The notes: a model not told the origin generated them from the sequence alone. 63,340 nucleotides of DNA from Paenibacillus thalictri (GCF_004307995.1 NZ_SIRE01000040.1:1-63340), one strand, 5' to 3'. Shown: positions 17,342 to 25,673, numbered from the stretch's first letter. Translations and numbers: made by a program.

Positions 17342-18719
17342 CACACTCACCCGGGCCAAGGAGACGTTCCAGCCGCTCGAGCAGGGCAAGGTCAAGATGT
17401 ACGTTTGCGGCCCGACCGTATACGACTATATTCACATCGGGAACGCGCGGCCGCTCATTTTCTTCGACGCGGTTCGCAAATATTTGCGTTCGACCGGATA
17501 TGAGGTAACTTATATCGTCAATTTTACCGATGTCGACGATAAACTGATCCGCAAAGCCGGTGAGCTTGGCGTTACGGTGCCCGAGGTGGCCGATCGGTTC
17601 ATCAAGCAGTATTACGAGGATACGAAGCTGCTTCAAATCGAGCAGGCGACCGTCCATCCGCGGGTAACGGAAAATATGACCGAGATCATCGCTTTTATCG
17701 AGGACTTGGTTGCTCACGGCTTTGCTTACGAGAACGGGGGAGACGTCTTTTTCCGTACGGTGCGGTTTCCCGAGTACGGCAAGTTGTCCCATCAGAATCT
17801 GGAGGAGCTGCAGTACGGCATTCGTATTGAGGTGGATGAGCGCAAGGAGAACCCGCAGGATTTCGTGTTGTGGAAGGCTGCCAAGCCGGGGGAAATTTAC
17901 TGGTCCAGTCCATGGGGCGACGGCCGGCCGGGTTGGCATATCGAATGCTCGGCGATGGTTCGTAAATACTTAGGAACGACAATTGATATTCACGGCGGCG
18001 GACAAGATTTGGCATTCCCGCATCATGAATGCGAAATCGCCCAGACAGAGTCGCTGACCGGCCATGCGCTCGCCAATTATTGGCTGCATAACGGTTACAT
18101 TAATATCAATAATGAGAAAATGTCCAAATCGCTCGGCAACGGGATTACGGTTCATCAAATTTTGAAAACGTTGAGCCCTCAGACGCTGCGGTATTTCATG
18201 CTTTCGGCGCATTACCGGAATCCGCTGAATTTCAGCGACGACAACATCGAACAAGTGATCGGCGGTTTGGCCCGCATCGAGAACTGTCTTGCCAACCTGC
18301 GCCATCGTCTAAAAACAGCGGGCGAAGGCGCGGCGGATGCCGAGATGATGGAAGCGATCGACCGCATCAAGACGATGTTTCATGAAAAGATGGATGACGA
18401 TTTTAATACCCCTGATGCGATAACGGCTTTCTTCGAGCTCGTAAACGAAGCGAATCGTTACGTCAACCGGGAACAGGTGACAAAAGCGACAATCGACGCG
18501 GTTTTGGAGCAGTTTACGGCGATGGATCGAATTCTGGGCATACTGGCTCCGGTGGCCGATGATCTGCTGGATGAGGAAGTGGACCGTTTGATCCAGGAGC
18601 GGGTAGAAGCGCGAAGCGCGAAAAATTGGGCGCGAGCGGATGAAATTCGCAACCTGCTGACGGAAAAAGGCATCATCTTGGAAGATACGGCGCAAGGAAT
18701 CCGATGGCGCAGAAAGTGA
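17322..18719 (+). CDS. cysS: cysteine--tRNA ligase
   Basis: CysS charges tRNA-Cys. The 465 residues carry the zinc ligand Cys29 in YVCGPTVYD, the HIGH-type motif YIHIGNARP, the later zinc ligands in HIECSAM and FPHHECE, and KMSKSLGN near 266-273. The start lies within the end of cysE and forms with it a cysteine supply and charging pair under one T-box. Length is normal for the family. Confidence 0.97.
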   Translation: MALKVYNTLTRAKETFQPLEQGKVKMYVCGPTVYDYIHIGNARPLIFFDAVRKYLRSTGYEVTYIVNFTDVDDKLIRKAGELGVTVPEVADRFIKQYYEDTKLLQIEQATVHPRVTENMTEIIAFIEDLVAHGFAYENGGDVFFRTVRFPEYGKLSHQNLEELQYGIRIEVDERKENPQDFVLWKAAKPGEIYWSSPWGDGRPGWHIECSAMVRKYLGTTIDIHGGGQDLAFPHHECEIAQTESLTGHALANYWLHNGYININNEKMSKSLGNGITVHQILKTLSPQTLRYFMLSAHYRNPLNFSDDNIEQVIGGLARIENCLANLRHRLKTAGEGAADAEMMEAIDRIKTMFHEKMDDDFNTPDAITAFFELVNEANRYVNREQVTKATIDAVLEQFTAMDRILGILAPVADDLLDEEVDRLIQERVEARSAKNWARADEIRNLLTEKGIILEDTAQGIRWRRK

Positions 18720-18729
18720 GCATCATAAG

Positions 18730-19149
18730 ATGAACGAACTTTCCTTGTTTTCGTTTGCGCCGGCGCAAGAGCCCAAGCTGATGAACCCGCTGGTGCTCGC
18801 TTATATCGGCGACGCTTTCTATGAAATGTTCATCAGACAGTTTGTCGTGTCCCAGCCAAATCAGCGGCCGAATCATCTGCACCGGCAGTCGACCCGTTAC
18901 GTTTCGGCGAAAGCGCAGTCCAAAGCGCTGACGCGGCTGCTGCCGCTGCTTACCGAAGATGAGCGCTATATGGTGAAAAGAGGGCGCAACGCCAAATCCG
19001 GCACCTCGGCCAAAAATGCCGATATTTTGGAATACCGGCACAGCACCGCATTTGAATGCCTTGTCGGGTATCTGTACTACACCAAACAGCTCGAAAGGCT
19101 GCATGAATTGTTAATGATCACAATCGAACCGCAGCATGCGGAGTCATAA
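18730..19149 (+). CDS. mrnC: Mini-ribonuclease 3 (23S rRNA maturation)
   Basis: MrnC is the RNase III-like enzyme without a dsRNA-binding domain that trims 23S rRNA precursors in Bacillales. The 139 residues hold the catalytic signature LAYIGDAFYEMFIR with Asp28 and the second acidic cluster HSTAFECLVGYLYY near the C-terminus. It starts ten bases after cysS and precedes rlmB, another 23S rRNA modification gene. Confidence 0.95.
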   Translation: MNELSLFSFAPAQEPKLMNPLVLAYIGDAFYEMFIRQFVVSQPNQRPNHLHRQSTRYVSAKAQSKALTRLLPLLTEDERYMVKRGRNAKSGTSAKNADILEYRHSTAFECLVGYLYYTKQLERLHELLMITIEPQHAES

Positions 19150-19195
19150 AGCTTAAAGCTTCGGTCACCCCTGAACATATAAGGAGGCATCGTCC

Positions 19196-19936
19196 TTGGA
19201 AGAATATATTGCCGGCAAACACTCCGTGCTCGAAGCGCTGCGTTCGGGCCGGACCATCAACAAGATATGGATTGCCGAGAACGCTCAGAAGCAGCTGACC
19301 CAGCCGATTATCGGCGAAGCGAAGCAGCAGGGCGTGATCGTGCAAACCGTCGACAAACGCAAGCTCGATCAGATGGTGGAAGGCGTTCAGCATCAAGGCG
19401 TGGTCGCCCAGGTTGCCGCCTATGACTATGTGGAAGTGGACGATATTTTGGCGCGGGCGCGGGATAAGCAGGAAGAGCCGTTTATTCTGATCCTCGATGA
19501 AATCGAAGATCCGCACAACTTGGGATCCATTCTCAGAACGGCCGATTGCACCGGCGTACACGGCGTCATTATTCCGAAGCGCCGCTCTGTCGGGTTAACC
19601 GCCACCGTATCGAAGACGTCGGCCGGAGCGATTGAATATGTCCCTGTCGCCCGTGTCACCAATATTTCGCAAACGATCGAAAAGCTGAAGGAGCAAGGTG
19701 TGTGGGTTGGCGGAGCTGACGTTGAAGCCAAGCAAAATGTGTACCAGTCCAATTTCAACATGCCTATCGCTCTTGTCATCGGGAATGAAAATAAAGGAAT
19801 GGGCCGGCTGATCAAAGAAAGATGCGATTTCCTGGTGAAGCTGCCGATGTTTGGACAAATCAATTCGCTCAACGCGTCGGTAGCCGCTTCGGTACTCATG
19901 TATGAAGTGGTCCGCCAGCGTACGGCGGTGAAATAG
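19196..19936 (+). CDS. rlmB: 23S rRNA (guanosine-2'-O-)-methyltransferase RlmB
   Basis: This SPOUT-class methyltransferase is expected to modify G2251 of the 23S P-loop. The 246 residues have the N-terminal RNA-binding domain (YIAGKHSVLEAL) and a trefoil-knot catalytic domain with LDEIEDPHNLGSILRTAD, VIGNENKGMGR and SLNASVAASVLMYE, the three conserved motifs. The start is TTG with AAGGAGG eight bases upstream. Related paralogues make the exact target site less certain than the family. Confidence 0.93.
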   Translation: MEEYIAGKHSVLEALRSGRTINKIWIAENAQKQLTQPIIGEAKQQGVIVQTVDKRKLDQMVEGVQHQGVVAQVAAYDYVEVDDILARARDKQEEPFILILDEIEDPHNLGSILRTADCTGVHGVIIPKRRSVGLTATVSKTSAGAIEYVPVARVTNISQTIEKLKEQGVWVGGADVEAKQNVYQSNFNMPIALVIGNENKGMGRLIKERCDFLVKLPMFGQINSLNASVAASVLMYEVVRQRTAVK

Positions 19937-19947
19937 ACGGCTTATGT

Positions 19948-20460
19948 ATGGAAGAGTATTTAATTGTCGACGGATACAATATCATCGGTGCTTGGCCGGA
20001 GTTGGCCAAGCTTAAGGACAGGAATTTGGAGGAGGCGCGGGATCGGCTAATCGATATTTTAGCCGAGTACCAGTCGTTTTCGGGTCTCAAGACCTTGCTG
20101 GTATTCGATGCCTACTACGTTCCGGGTATCGGCGGCAAATACGTGCAAAGCAAGCTGAAGGTGTATTACACGAAGGAAAAGGAAACGGCGGACGAGCTGA
20201 TCGAACGGCTCGTCAACAATCTGATGGGCCGCCGCCGGACGATTTATGTTGCGACCAACGATATGACCGAACAGCATGTTATTTTTGGCAAAGGGGCGCT
20301 GCGGCTGCCGGCCAGCGAATTGCTGACCAAAGTGAGGTTGTCCCGTAAAGAAATCAAGAAACAGATCCAGACGGAGACAAGCAAACGCACGAATCCGCTG
20401 GACGGGAACTTATCAGCCGATTTAAAAGCGCTGTTCGAAAAAATGCGGCGTGGAAAATAG
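19948..20460 (+). CDS. rae1: ribosome-associated mRNA endonuclease Rae1 (YacP)
   Basis: Rae1 cleaves mRNA in the ribosomal A site in B. subtilis. The 170 residues form a NYN/PIN-like domain with the acidic site in YLIVDGYNIIGAW (Asp8) and YVATNDMTEQ. Basic C-terminal helices follow. It starts 11 bases after rlmB and completes the cysE-cysS-mrnC-rlmB-rae1 run conserved in Bacillales. The endonuclease role is transferred from the family. Confidence 0.92.
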   Translation: MEEYLIVDGYNIIGAWPELAKLKDRNLEEARDRLIDILAEYQSFSGLKTLLVFDAYYVPGIGGKYVQSKLKVYYTKEKETADELIERLVNNLMGRRRTIYVATNDMTEQHVIFGKGALRLPASELLTKVRLSRKEIKKQIQTETSKRTNPLDGNLSADLKALFEKMRRGK

Positions 20461-20494
20461 GCTTTTTCACCATAATCTATCATTATCGAATCTG

Positions 20495-20524
20495 TTGACG
20501 ATGTTAGATTACATAATGTATACT
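20495..20524 (+). promoter_or_regulatory. sigma-A promoter of sigH
   Basis: TTGACG (20495-20500), an 18-base spacer and TATACT (20519-20524) lie 55 bases before the sigH start. In Bacillus this promoter is repressed by AbrB, whose loose A+T-rich sites cannot be called by eye here. Confidence 0.7.
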
Positions 20525-20579
20525 AAATTCAACTATAAGATGGGCAATAGGAATAGCAGTCTTGCAGGCCGGAGGGATT

Positions 20580-21227
20580 ATGGTGAGTGTCGACCTCGGA
20601 GAGTTGAGAATGTACGAATATGACCTCAAGCCTGACGAAGATCTTGTTGAGGCGGTCCGCGAAGGCGATAGCGACGCATTGGAGTATTTGATCAACAAAT
20701 ACAAAAACTTTGTGCGCGCGAAGGCAAGATCCTATTTTCTCATCGGGGCGGATCGGGAAGATATTGTTCAAGAGGGCATGATAGGTTTATATAAGTCCAT
20801 CCGCGATTTCCGCGGAGATAAGTTGGCCTCTTTTAAAGCTTTTGCAGAGCTGTGCATCACCCGCCAAATTATTACGGCCATTAAGACCGCAACCCGCCAG
20901 AAGCATATACCTCTTAACTCCTACGTTTCCTTGGATAAGCCGATTTACGATGAAGATTCGGACCGTACGCTGCTTGATGTCATTTGCGGTTCCCGCGTGA
21001 GCGATCCTGAGGAACTGATTATCAATCAGGAAGAGTTCACCGGTTTGGAAGACAAGATGGGCGAAATTTTGAGCGATTTGGAGCGGCGTGTGCTGATGCT
21101 TTATTTGGACGGCCGGTCGTATCAGGAAATCGCCGTAGATTTAGACCGTCATGTCAAGTCGATTGACAATGCATTGCAACGTGTGAAGCGTAAGCTGGAA
21201 CGTTATCTCGAAGTAAGAGACGTTTAA
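20580..21227 (+). CDS. sigH: RNA polymerase sigma-H factor
   Basis: Sigma-H directs transition-state and early sporulation genes. The 215 residues are near-identical to known SigH over region 2 (NFVRAKARSYFLIGADREDIVQEGMIGLYKSIRDF) and have an intact region 4 helix-turn-helix (YQEIAVDLDRHVKSIDNALQRVKRKLE). GGAGGG lies three bases before ATG 20580 and six before the next codon, a GTG at 20583. The GTG has the better spacing, so the true start may be one codon later. It has its own promoter and terminator. Confidence 0.96.
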   Translation: MVSVDLGELRMYEYDLKPDEDLVEAVREGDSDALEYLINKYKNFVRAKARSYFLIGADREDIVQEGMIGLYKSIRDFRGDKLASFKAFAELCITRQIITAIKTATRQKHIPLNSYVSLDKPIYDEDSDRTLLDVICGSRVSDPEELIINQEEFTGLEDKMGEILSDLERRVLMLYLDGRSYQEIAVDLDRHVKSIDNALQRVKRKLERYLEVRDV

Positions 21228-21244
21228 TTGAATAATAGATGAGA

Positions 21245-21271
21245 GAGGCTTCGATAAGAAGCTTTTTTTGT
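21245..21271 (+). terminator. terminator of sigH
   Basis: AGGCTTC and GAAGCTT pair around a five-base loop (one G-U pair) and are followed by a long T run (TTTTTTGTTTTTT). Confidence 0.85.
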
Positions 21272-21353
21272 TTTTTGCCGTTTATAGCTCTTTATTATTG
21301 TGAATAATGTGGAGTATTGAGGTTGGATGGCCTTGTACGTTAATCAGTTTCCC

Positions 21354-21382
21354 TTGACACGATATATGGCTTATGCTAAAGT
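21354..21382 (+). promoter_or_regulatory. sigma-A promoter of rpmG-secE-nusG
   Basis: Consensus TTGACA (21354-21359), a 17-base spacer and TAAAGT (21377-21382) lie about 90 bases before rpmG. Confidence 0.78.
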
Positions 21383-21470
21383 TAATTGGGTAGCCCTATT
21401 TTTGAGGCGTTTTTTTTGCTGATTAAAAAAGGGAAAAAATTTTGGGGCATGTCCGTAGGAGGTGTACATC

Positions 21471-21620
21471 ATGCGGGTTATTATTACGTTAGCATGCACA
21501 AGCTGCAAACAAAGAAACTATGCGTCCACAAAAAACAAGCGCAACCATCCAGACCGCATGGAGTTGAAGAAATATTGCAGATTTTGCAATGAACATACTG
21601 CTCATCGCGAGACGCGGTAG
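21471..21620 (+). CDS. rpmG: 50S ribosomal protein L33 (zinc-binding form)
   Basis: This 49-residue protein is too short for most gene finders but has AGGAGGTG seven bases before the ATG and the L33 sequence MRVIITLACTSC followed by YCRFC near the end. Cys9, Cys12, Cys36 and Cys39 form the zinc ribbon, so this is the zinc-containing form; Bacillota often carry a cysteine-free copy elsewhere for use when zinc is scarce. It precedes secE and nusG, the usual order. Confidence 0.96.
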   Translation: MRVIITLACTSCKQRNYASTKNKRNHPDRMELKKYCRFCNEHTAHRETR

Positions 21621-21638
21621 GTGCTGGGGGTGTAGCCT

Positions 21639-21842
21639 GTGTCTTTTTTAGCTAAAATGAAGGGTTCCTTTTCCTTCTTCTCCGACAGCTGGTCCGAGCT
21701 GAAAAAAGTGAAGTGGCCAAGCCGTAAGGAAATGATCAGCTATACACTTGTGGTCCTTGGGACTGTAGTCTTTGTCACTGTGTACTTCTACGTGCTGGAT
21801 CTTGGCATTTCCGAACTGCTTCGTCTCGTTCTTGGGCGATAA
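21639..21842 (+). CDS. secE: preprotein translocase subunit SecE
   Basis: SecE clamps the SecY channel at the membrane. The 67 residues have an amphipathic N-terminal helix ending in ELKKVKWPSRKEMI, the SecE signature, and one C-terminal membrane segment. The single-span form is normal for Bacillota. Translation starts at GTG. nusG follows after 12 bases. Confidence 0.95.
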   Translation: MSFLAKMKGSFSFFSDSWSELKKVKWPSRKEMISYTLVVLGTVVFVTVYFYVLDLGISELLRLVLGR

Positions 21843-21854
21843 GGCGGGGATGAG

Positions 21855-22403
21855 ATGACAACAATGGAAATGGAAACAAGATGGTACGTCGTACATACCT
21901 ATTCTGGGTATGAAAACAAGGTCAAGGCGAATTTGGAGAAACGCGTCGAATCCATGAATATGGAGGACAAAATCTTCCGAGTGCTAGTGCCGATGGAAGA
22001 GGAAATTGTCAATAAAGACGGCAAGAAGAAATCGGTAATGCGCAAAGTATATCCGGGTTACGTGCTGGTCGAAATGATCCAGACCGACGACTCGTGGTAT
22101 GTGGTCCGCAATACGCCGGGCGTTACGGGATTCGTAGGCTCGACGGGTTCGGGCTCCAAGCCGACTCCGCTTTTGCCGGATGAAGTCGAAGCGATTCTGA
22201 AGCATATGGGTATCGAAGCTCCGAAACCGGTTATCGATTTCGAGCTGAAAGAAACCGTACGCGTAAAAGTTGGCCCTTTTGCAAATTTTGTCGGTACAGT
22301 CGAAGAGATTATTCCGGACAAACTAAAGCTGAAGGTACATGTCAACATGTTTGGCAGGGAAACCCCGCTTGAGCTGGAGTTTACTCAAGTGGAGAAACTT
22401 TGA
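21855..22403 (+). CDS. nusG: transcription termination/antitermination protein NusG
   Basis: NusG binds RNA polymerase and affects pausing and termination. The 182 residues comprise the NGN domain (WYVVHTYSGYENKVKANLEKR, then FPGYVLVEM-like YPGYVLVEM and NTPGVTGFVG) and a C-terminal KOW domain (VGPFANFVGTVEEI). The first of three nearby ATG codons is used because GGCGGGGATGAG lies just upstream; the others would shorten it by three or five residues. Confidence 0.96.
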   Translation: MTTMEMETRWYVVHTYSGYENKVKANLEKRVESMNMEDKIFRVLVPMEEEIVNKDGKKKSVMRKVYPGYVLVEMIQTDDSWYVVRNTPGVTGFVGSTGSGSKPTPLLPDEVEAILKHMGIEAPKPVIDFELKETVRVKVGPFANFVGTVEEIIPDKLKLKVHVNMFGRETPLELEFTQVEKL

Positions 22404-22509
22404 TACATGGTTACATTGGTTTCCATAGGCCGCAGCCGTCAAGGCCGGGCCTAACAGGTGGGAGGGTTCAACCCGTTTAACCACACTACGTGCAGGGAGG
22501 TGTCTCACA
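22404..22509 (+). promoter_or_regulatory. rplK leader with a possible L1 target hairpin
   Basis: The 106-base gap before rplK can form a hairpin with outer stem GTGG (22458-22461) / CCAC (22481-22484) and inner stem GGG / CCC split by an asymmetric loop. A helix with an asymmetric internal loop is the general shape of L1 repressor targets in rplK-rplA leaders. The match is by shape only, so this is a weak call. Confidence 0.35.
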
Positions 22510-22935
22510 ATGGCAAAAAAAGTTATTAAAATGGTGAAGCTTCAAGTTAACGCAGGTAAAGCGAACCCGGCGCCGCCAATCGGTCCCGCACTCGGTCAAG
22601 CTGGTGTTAACATCATGGCGTTCTGTAAAGAATTTAACGCCCGTACTGCAGACCAAGCAGGTTTGATTATTCCTGTAGAAATCACAGTATTTGAAGACCG
22701 CTCCTTTACGTTTATCTGCAAAACGCCTCCGGCTGCTGTATTGCTGCGTGTTGCTGCAGGTATCGAGAAAGGTTCCGGAGAACCAAACAAGAAGAAAGTC
22801 GCTACCGTAAAACGTGCAAAAGTACGTGAAATCGCGGAGCAAAAAATGCAAGACCTGAACGCGGCTTCCGTTGAAGCAGCTATGCGCATGGTCGAAGGTA
22901 CTGCTCGCAGCATGGGCGTTGTAATCGAAGACTAA
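22510..22935 (+). CDS. rplK: 50S ribosomal protein L11
   Basis: L11 forms the GTPase-associated stalk base with 23S helices 43-44. The 141 residues carry the proline-rich N-terminal domain (KANPAPPIGPALGQAGVNIMAFCKEFN), which is the thiopeptide-contact region with its usual prolines, and the C-terminal RNA-binding domain ending in ARSMGVVIED. GGAGGTG precedes the ATG. It is followed by rplA. Confidence 0.98.
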   Translation: MAKKVIKMVKLQVNAGKANPAPPIGPALGQAGVNIMAFCKEFNARTADQAGLIIPVEITVFEDRSFTFICKTPPAAVLLRVAAGIEKGSGEPNKKKVATVKRAKVREIAEQKMQDLNAASVEAAMRMVEGTARSMGVVIED

Positions 22936-23013
22936 TTGCGTTACGGCGCTTATTTGATAAGCGCCACATCAGTGGGAGGATTTTCCGCTAATACCACAGA
23001 GGAGGATACATTC

Positions 23014-23709
23014 ATGGCAAAGCATGGCAAGAAATATAATGAAGTTGCTAAGCTGGTCAACCCGGAAACGTTCTATGAAACGGCCGAAGCGATTGAGCTT
23101 GTAAAAAAAGCAACTGTTGCCAAATTCGACGAAACCGTTGAAGTGGCAGTTCGTTTGGGCGTTGACCCAAGAAAGCAAGACCAAGCAGTTCGCGGTGTGG
23201 TTGTATTGCCGCACGGTACTGGTAAAACCAAACGTGTTCTTGTATTCGCAAAAGGCGACAAAGCCAAAGAAGCGGAAGCGGCAGGCGCTGATTTCGTAGG
23301 CGATCAAGACATGATCAACAAGATCCAGCAAGGCTGGTTCGACTTTGATGTGTGCGTAGCGACTCCTGACATGATGAGCGAAGTCGGTAAATTGGGCCGT
23401 ATTCTCGGCGGTAAAGGTTTAATGCCTAACCCGAAAGCCGGTACCGTTACTTTCGACGTAGCGAAAGCTGTTCAAGAGATCAAAGCAGGTAAAATCGAAT
23501 ACCGTTTGGACAAAGCGGGTCAAATCCACGCTCCAATCGGGAAAGTATCTTTTGATGCCGACAAACTCGCTGAAAACTTTAAAGCGTTGATCGACGCTTT
23601 GAACAGAGCGAAACCTGCTGCTGCAAAAGGCGTATACCTGAAGAACATCGCGGTTTCTTCCACGATGGGCCCAGGCGTTCGCGTAAATACACAACCTTAC
23701 AGAGGTTAG
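23014..23709 (+). CDS. rplA: 50S ribosomal protein L1
   Basis: L1 forms the mobile stalk near the E site and often represses rplK-rplA translation. The 231 residues start MAKHGKKYNEVAKLV and hold the signature KxGRILGGKGLMPNPKAGTV near 122-142. The ATG at 23014 follows GAGGAGG. A longer in-frame reading that begins at the rplK stop codon lacks a ribosome site. Confidence 0.98.
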   Translation: MAKHGKKYNEVAKLVNPETFYETAEAIELVKKATVAKFDETVEVAVRLGVDPRKQDQAVRGVVVLPHGTGKTKRVLVFAKGDKAKEAEAAGADFVGDQDMINKIQQGWFDFDVCVATPDMMSEVGKLGRILGGKGLMPNPKAGTVTFDVAKAVQEIKAGKIEYRLDKAGQIHAPIGKVSFDADKLAENFKALIDALNRAKPAAAKGVYLKNIAVSSTMGPGVRVNTQPYRG

Positions 23710-23719
23710 TATTAACTGG

Positions 23720-23748
23720 TTGACTTTTTCAATCGGCTGTGGTAACCT
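23720..23748 (+). promoter_or_regulatory. possible promoter of the rplJ-rplL unit
   Basis: TTGACT (23720-23725), a 17-base spacer and TAACCT (23743-23748) lie just before the L10 leader. The -10 is a poor match, but a start near 23755 would put the leader at the 5' end of the transcript. Confidence 0.45.
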
Positions 23749-23754
23749 TATCTG

Positions 23755-23845
23755 GTCCTAAAAACGAATATTTCTACCGTAGACAGCAGGTGTCCGTTAT
23801 GGACTTAATATCCCGCCGAGGTGTTATGATACATTTTCTTTGCTT
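23755..23845 (+). promoter_or_regulatory. L10 leader (autogenous control of rplJ-rplL)
   Basis: The segment contains TAGACAGCAGGTGTCC and GGACTTAATATCCCGCCGAGGTG, the paired conserved blocks of the Bacillota ribosomal protein L10 leader. Excess L10(L12)4 complex binds this kink-turn RNA and lowers expression of its own operon. An attenuator-like hairpin follows. Confidence 0.85.
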
Positions 23846-23871
23846 GAACCCAAAGGAAACGAAACGATCAT

Positions 23872-23900
23872 GCCTTCGTAGAGTCTGCGAAGGCTTTTCT
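23872..23900 (+). terminator. attenuator in the rplJ leader
   Basis: GCCTTCG and CGAAGGC form a seven-base-pair stem with a nine-base loop, followed by TTTTCTATTTG. It lies after the L10-binding region and about 90 bases before rplJ, so leader folding probably decides readthrough. Confidence 0.8.
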
Positions 23901-23950
23901 ATTTGTTGAAAAGCCTTGAAGAAACGGCCGGTGAGAATCCGGAGAAGTCA

Positions 23951-23970
23951 GTTTTTGCTAGCGCAAAAGC
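23951..23970 (+). repeat. Shine-Dalgarno-proximal hairpin, copy 1 (rplJ)
   Basis: GTTTTTGC and GCAAAAGC pair around a four-base loop and are followed directly by TCTTAGGAGGTG, the rplJ ribosome site. The same arrangement recurs at 44778 and 51056. Confidence 0.7.
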
Positions 23971-23987
23971 TCTTAGGAGGTGCAAAG

Positions 23988-24500
23988 ATGGCAAACGTAA
24001 AAATTATCGAAGCAAAATCCCAACAGGTGTCTGAAGTGGCATCCAAGTTGAAAGATAGTTCCTGTGTGGTTGTTGCAGACTATCGTGGATTAAACGTTAA
24101 GCAAGTTACCGAATTGCGTAAACAGTTGCGTGAAGCTGGCGTGGAATTCCAAGTGTTCAAAAACACATTGGTTCGCCGCGCAACCGCAAATGCGGAACTG
24201 TCCGAACTCGACGAATACTTGACCGGTCCTACCGCGATTGCTTTCAGTAAAGACGATGTAGTGGCTCCTGCCAAAATCCTTGCGGATTTTGCAAAGAAAA
24301 ACGACAAGTTGAGCGTGAAAGCGGGCGTTGTAGAAGGCCGCGTTGTAGGCGTAGAACAAATTCAAGAACTGGCAAGCTTGCCTTCCCGCGAAGGTTTGCT
24401 TTCCATGTTGCTCAGCGTTCTTCAAGCTCCTGTACGCAACTTCGCCCTTGCGGTTAAGGCTGTTGCAGAGAAGCAAGAAGGCGGCGCGCAAGAAGCTTAA
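23988..24500 (+). CDS. rplJ: 50S ribosomal protein L10
   Basis: L10 anchors the L7/L12 dimers at the stalk. The 170 residues have the N-terminal rRNA-binding domain (VVVADYRGLNVKQVTELRKQLREAGVEF) and the C-terminal helix that carries L12. ATG 23988 follows TTAGGAGGTG by five bases; longer in-frame readings upstream lie in the leader. It is controlled by the L10 leader. Confidence 0.97.
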   Translation: MANVKIIEAKSQQVSEVASKLKDSSCVVVADYRGLNVKQVTELRKQLREAGVEFQVFKNTLVRRATANAELSELDEYLTGPTAIAFSKDDVVAPAKILADFAKKNDKLSVKAGVVEGRVVGVEQIQELASLPSREGLLSMLLSVLQAPVRNFALAVKAVAEKQEGGAQEA

Positions 24501-24554
24501 TTTCCGGATAACGGACAAAAAAATCATCTTATTTAAGATAATGGAGGTTTAACC

Positions 24555-24917
24555 ATGAGCAAAGAGCAAATCTTAGAAGCAATTAAAGGCATGACTGTTT
24601 TGGAACTGAACGATCTGGTTAAAGCAATCGAAGAAGAATTCGGCGTAACTGCAGCTGCTCCTGTAGCTGTTGTAGCCGGCGGCGCAGCACCTGCTGAAGC
24701 TGAGCAAACAGAATTCGACGTCATCTTGATGAACGCTGGCGCTTCCAAAATCAACGTTATCAAAGTTGTTCGCGAAATCACAGGTCTTGGCCTGAAAGAA
24801 GCAAAAGACGTGGTTGACAATGCACCAAAAGCAATCAAAGAAAAAGTTAGCAAAGAAGACGCTGAAGCTGTTAAAGCTAAATTGTCCGAAGCTGGCGCTA
24901 CTGTAGAAGTAAAATAA
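24555..24917 (+). CDS. rplL: 50S ribosomal protein L7/L12
   Basis: L12 is the multi-copy stalk protein that recruits translation GTPases. The 120 residues show the N-terminal dimer helix, an alanine- and valine-rich hinge (about 36-52), and the C-terminal factor-binding domain (KVVREITGLGLKEAKDVVDNAPKAIKE). Only a short gap separates it from rplJ; a strong terminator follows. Confidence 0.98.
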   Translation: MSKEQILEAIKGMTVLELNDLVKAIEEEFGVTAAAPVAVVAGGAAPAEAEQTEFDVILMNAGASKINVIKVVREITGLGLKEAKDVVDNAPKAIKEKVSKEDAEAVKAKLSEAGATVEVK

Positions 24918-24935
24918 GCTTTTGATCGCATAAAG

Positions 24936-24972
24936 TCACCCCTTGAAACTTGTTTCAAGGGGTGGTTTTTCT
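24936..24972 (+). terminator. terminator of rplJ-rplL
   Basis: CACCCCTTGAAAC and GTTTCAAGGGGTG form a perfect thirteen-base-pair stem with a two-base gap (so a small loop from fraying), followed by GTTTTTCTT. Confidence 0.92.
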
Positions 24973-25041
24973 TGAGACTGGAATCTGCGATGGTGAAGGA
25001 GTCCATTCCAATCTGAGGAAAGGCCGATTTTCGACGGAGAG

Positions 25042-25650
25042 GTGGTGAAGCGCTTGTCGGACCATTATTACAGTCAAAAACCCGCGGCCAAACACGATCT
25101 GCATACGGTGGAGGAAGTGTTGCGGGGAAACAAGCTGAGTTTTGAAACGGATGCAGGGGTATTCTCCAAAAAGGGCGTCGATTTCGGTTCCAGACTGCTG
25201 ATCGATACGATGGAAATTGCCCGCAATGCGGCCGTGCTTGATGTAGGTTGCGGTTATGGGCCTATCGGATTGTCTGCTGCGCTTCTTGCTGCTGGCGGTT
25301 CGGTCACGATGGTGGATATCAACGAGCGGGCTGTGGAGCTGTCCAGAAGGAACGCCGCCAGAAACCGGATCGCCAATGTGAAAATCGTTCAAAGCGATTT
25401 GTTGGCTGAAGTGAAGGAGATGGCTTTTGACGTTGTGCTTACAAATCCGCCGATTCGGGCGGGCAAAGAAACGGTTCACCGGATTTTTGAGCAGGCATAT
25501 GACGTGTTAAAGCCGGGCGGGGCTTTATGGGTTGTGATCCAGAAGAAGCAGGGAGCGCCGTCGGCGTTTGCCAAACTGGAAACGATCTATGGGCAAACCA
25601 TTGAGGTTACCAAAGATAAAGGATACCGAATCCTAAAAGCAATAAAATAG
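25042..25650 (+). CDS. class I SAM-dependent methyltransferase (RsmC-like, YbxB family)
   Basis: The 202 residues form a Rossmann methyltransferase: motif I VLDVGCGYGPIGLS near 62, an acidic motif II (MVDIN), and the catalytic TNPPIRAGK near 133, the N-P-P signature of enzymes that methylate exocyclic amino groups of nucleic-acid bases. It resembles the single-domain YbxB relatives of RsmC, so 16S rRNA guanine N2 methylation is likely but not shown. It starts at GTG after GAGAGG and lies between rplL and rpoB, its usual place in Bacillales. Confidence 0.88.
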   Translation: MVKRLSDHYYSQKPAAKHDLHTVEEVLRGNKLSFETDAGVFSKKGVDFGSRLLIDTMEIARNAAVLDVGCGYGPIGLSAALLAAGGSVTMVDINERAVELSRRNAARNRIANVKIVQSDLLAEVKEMAFDVVLTNPPIRAGKETVHRIFEQAYDVLKPGGALWVVIQKKQGAPSAFAKLETIYGQTIEVTKDKGYRILKAIK

Positions 25651-25673
25651 ATGTGGCAGATGAGTTAAAAAAA

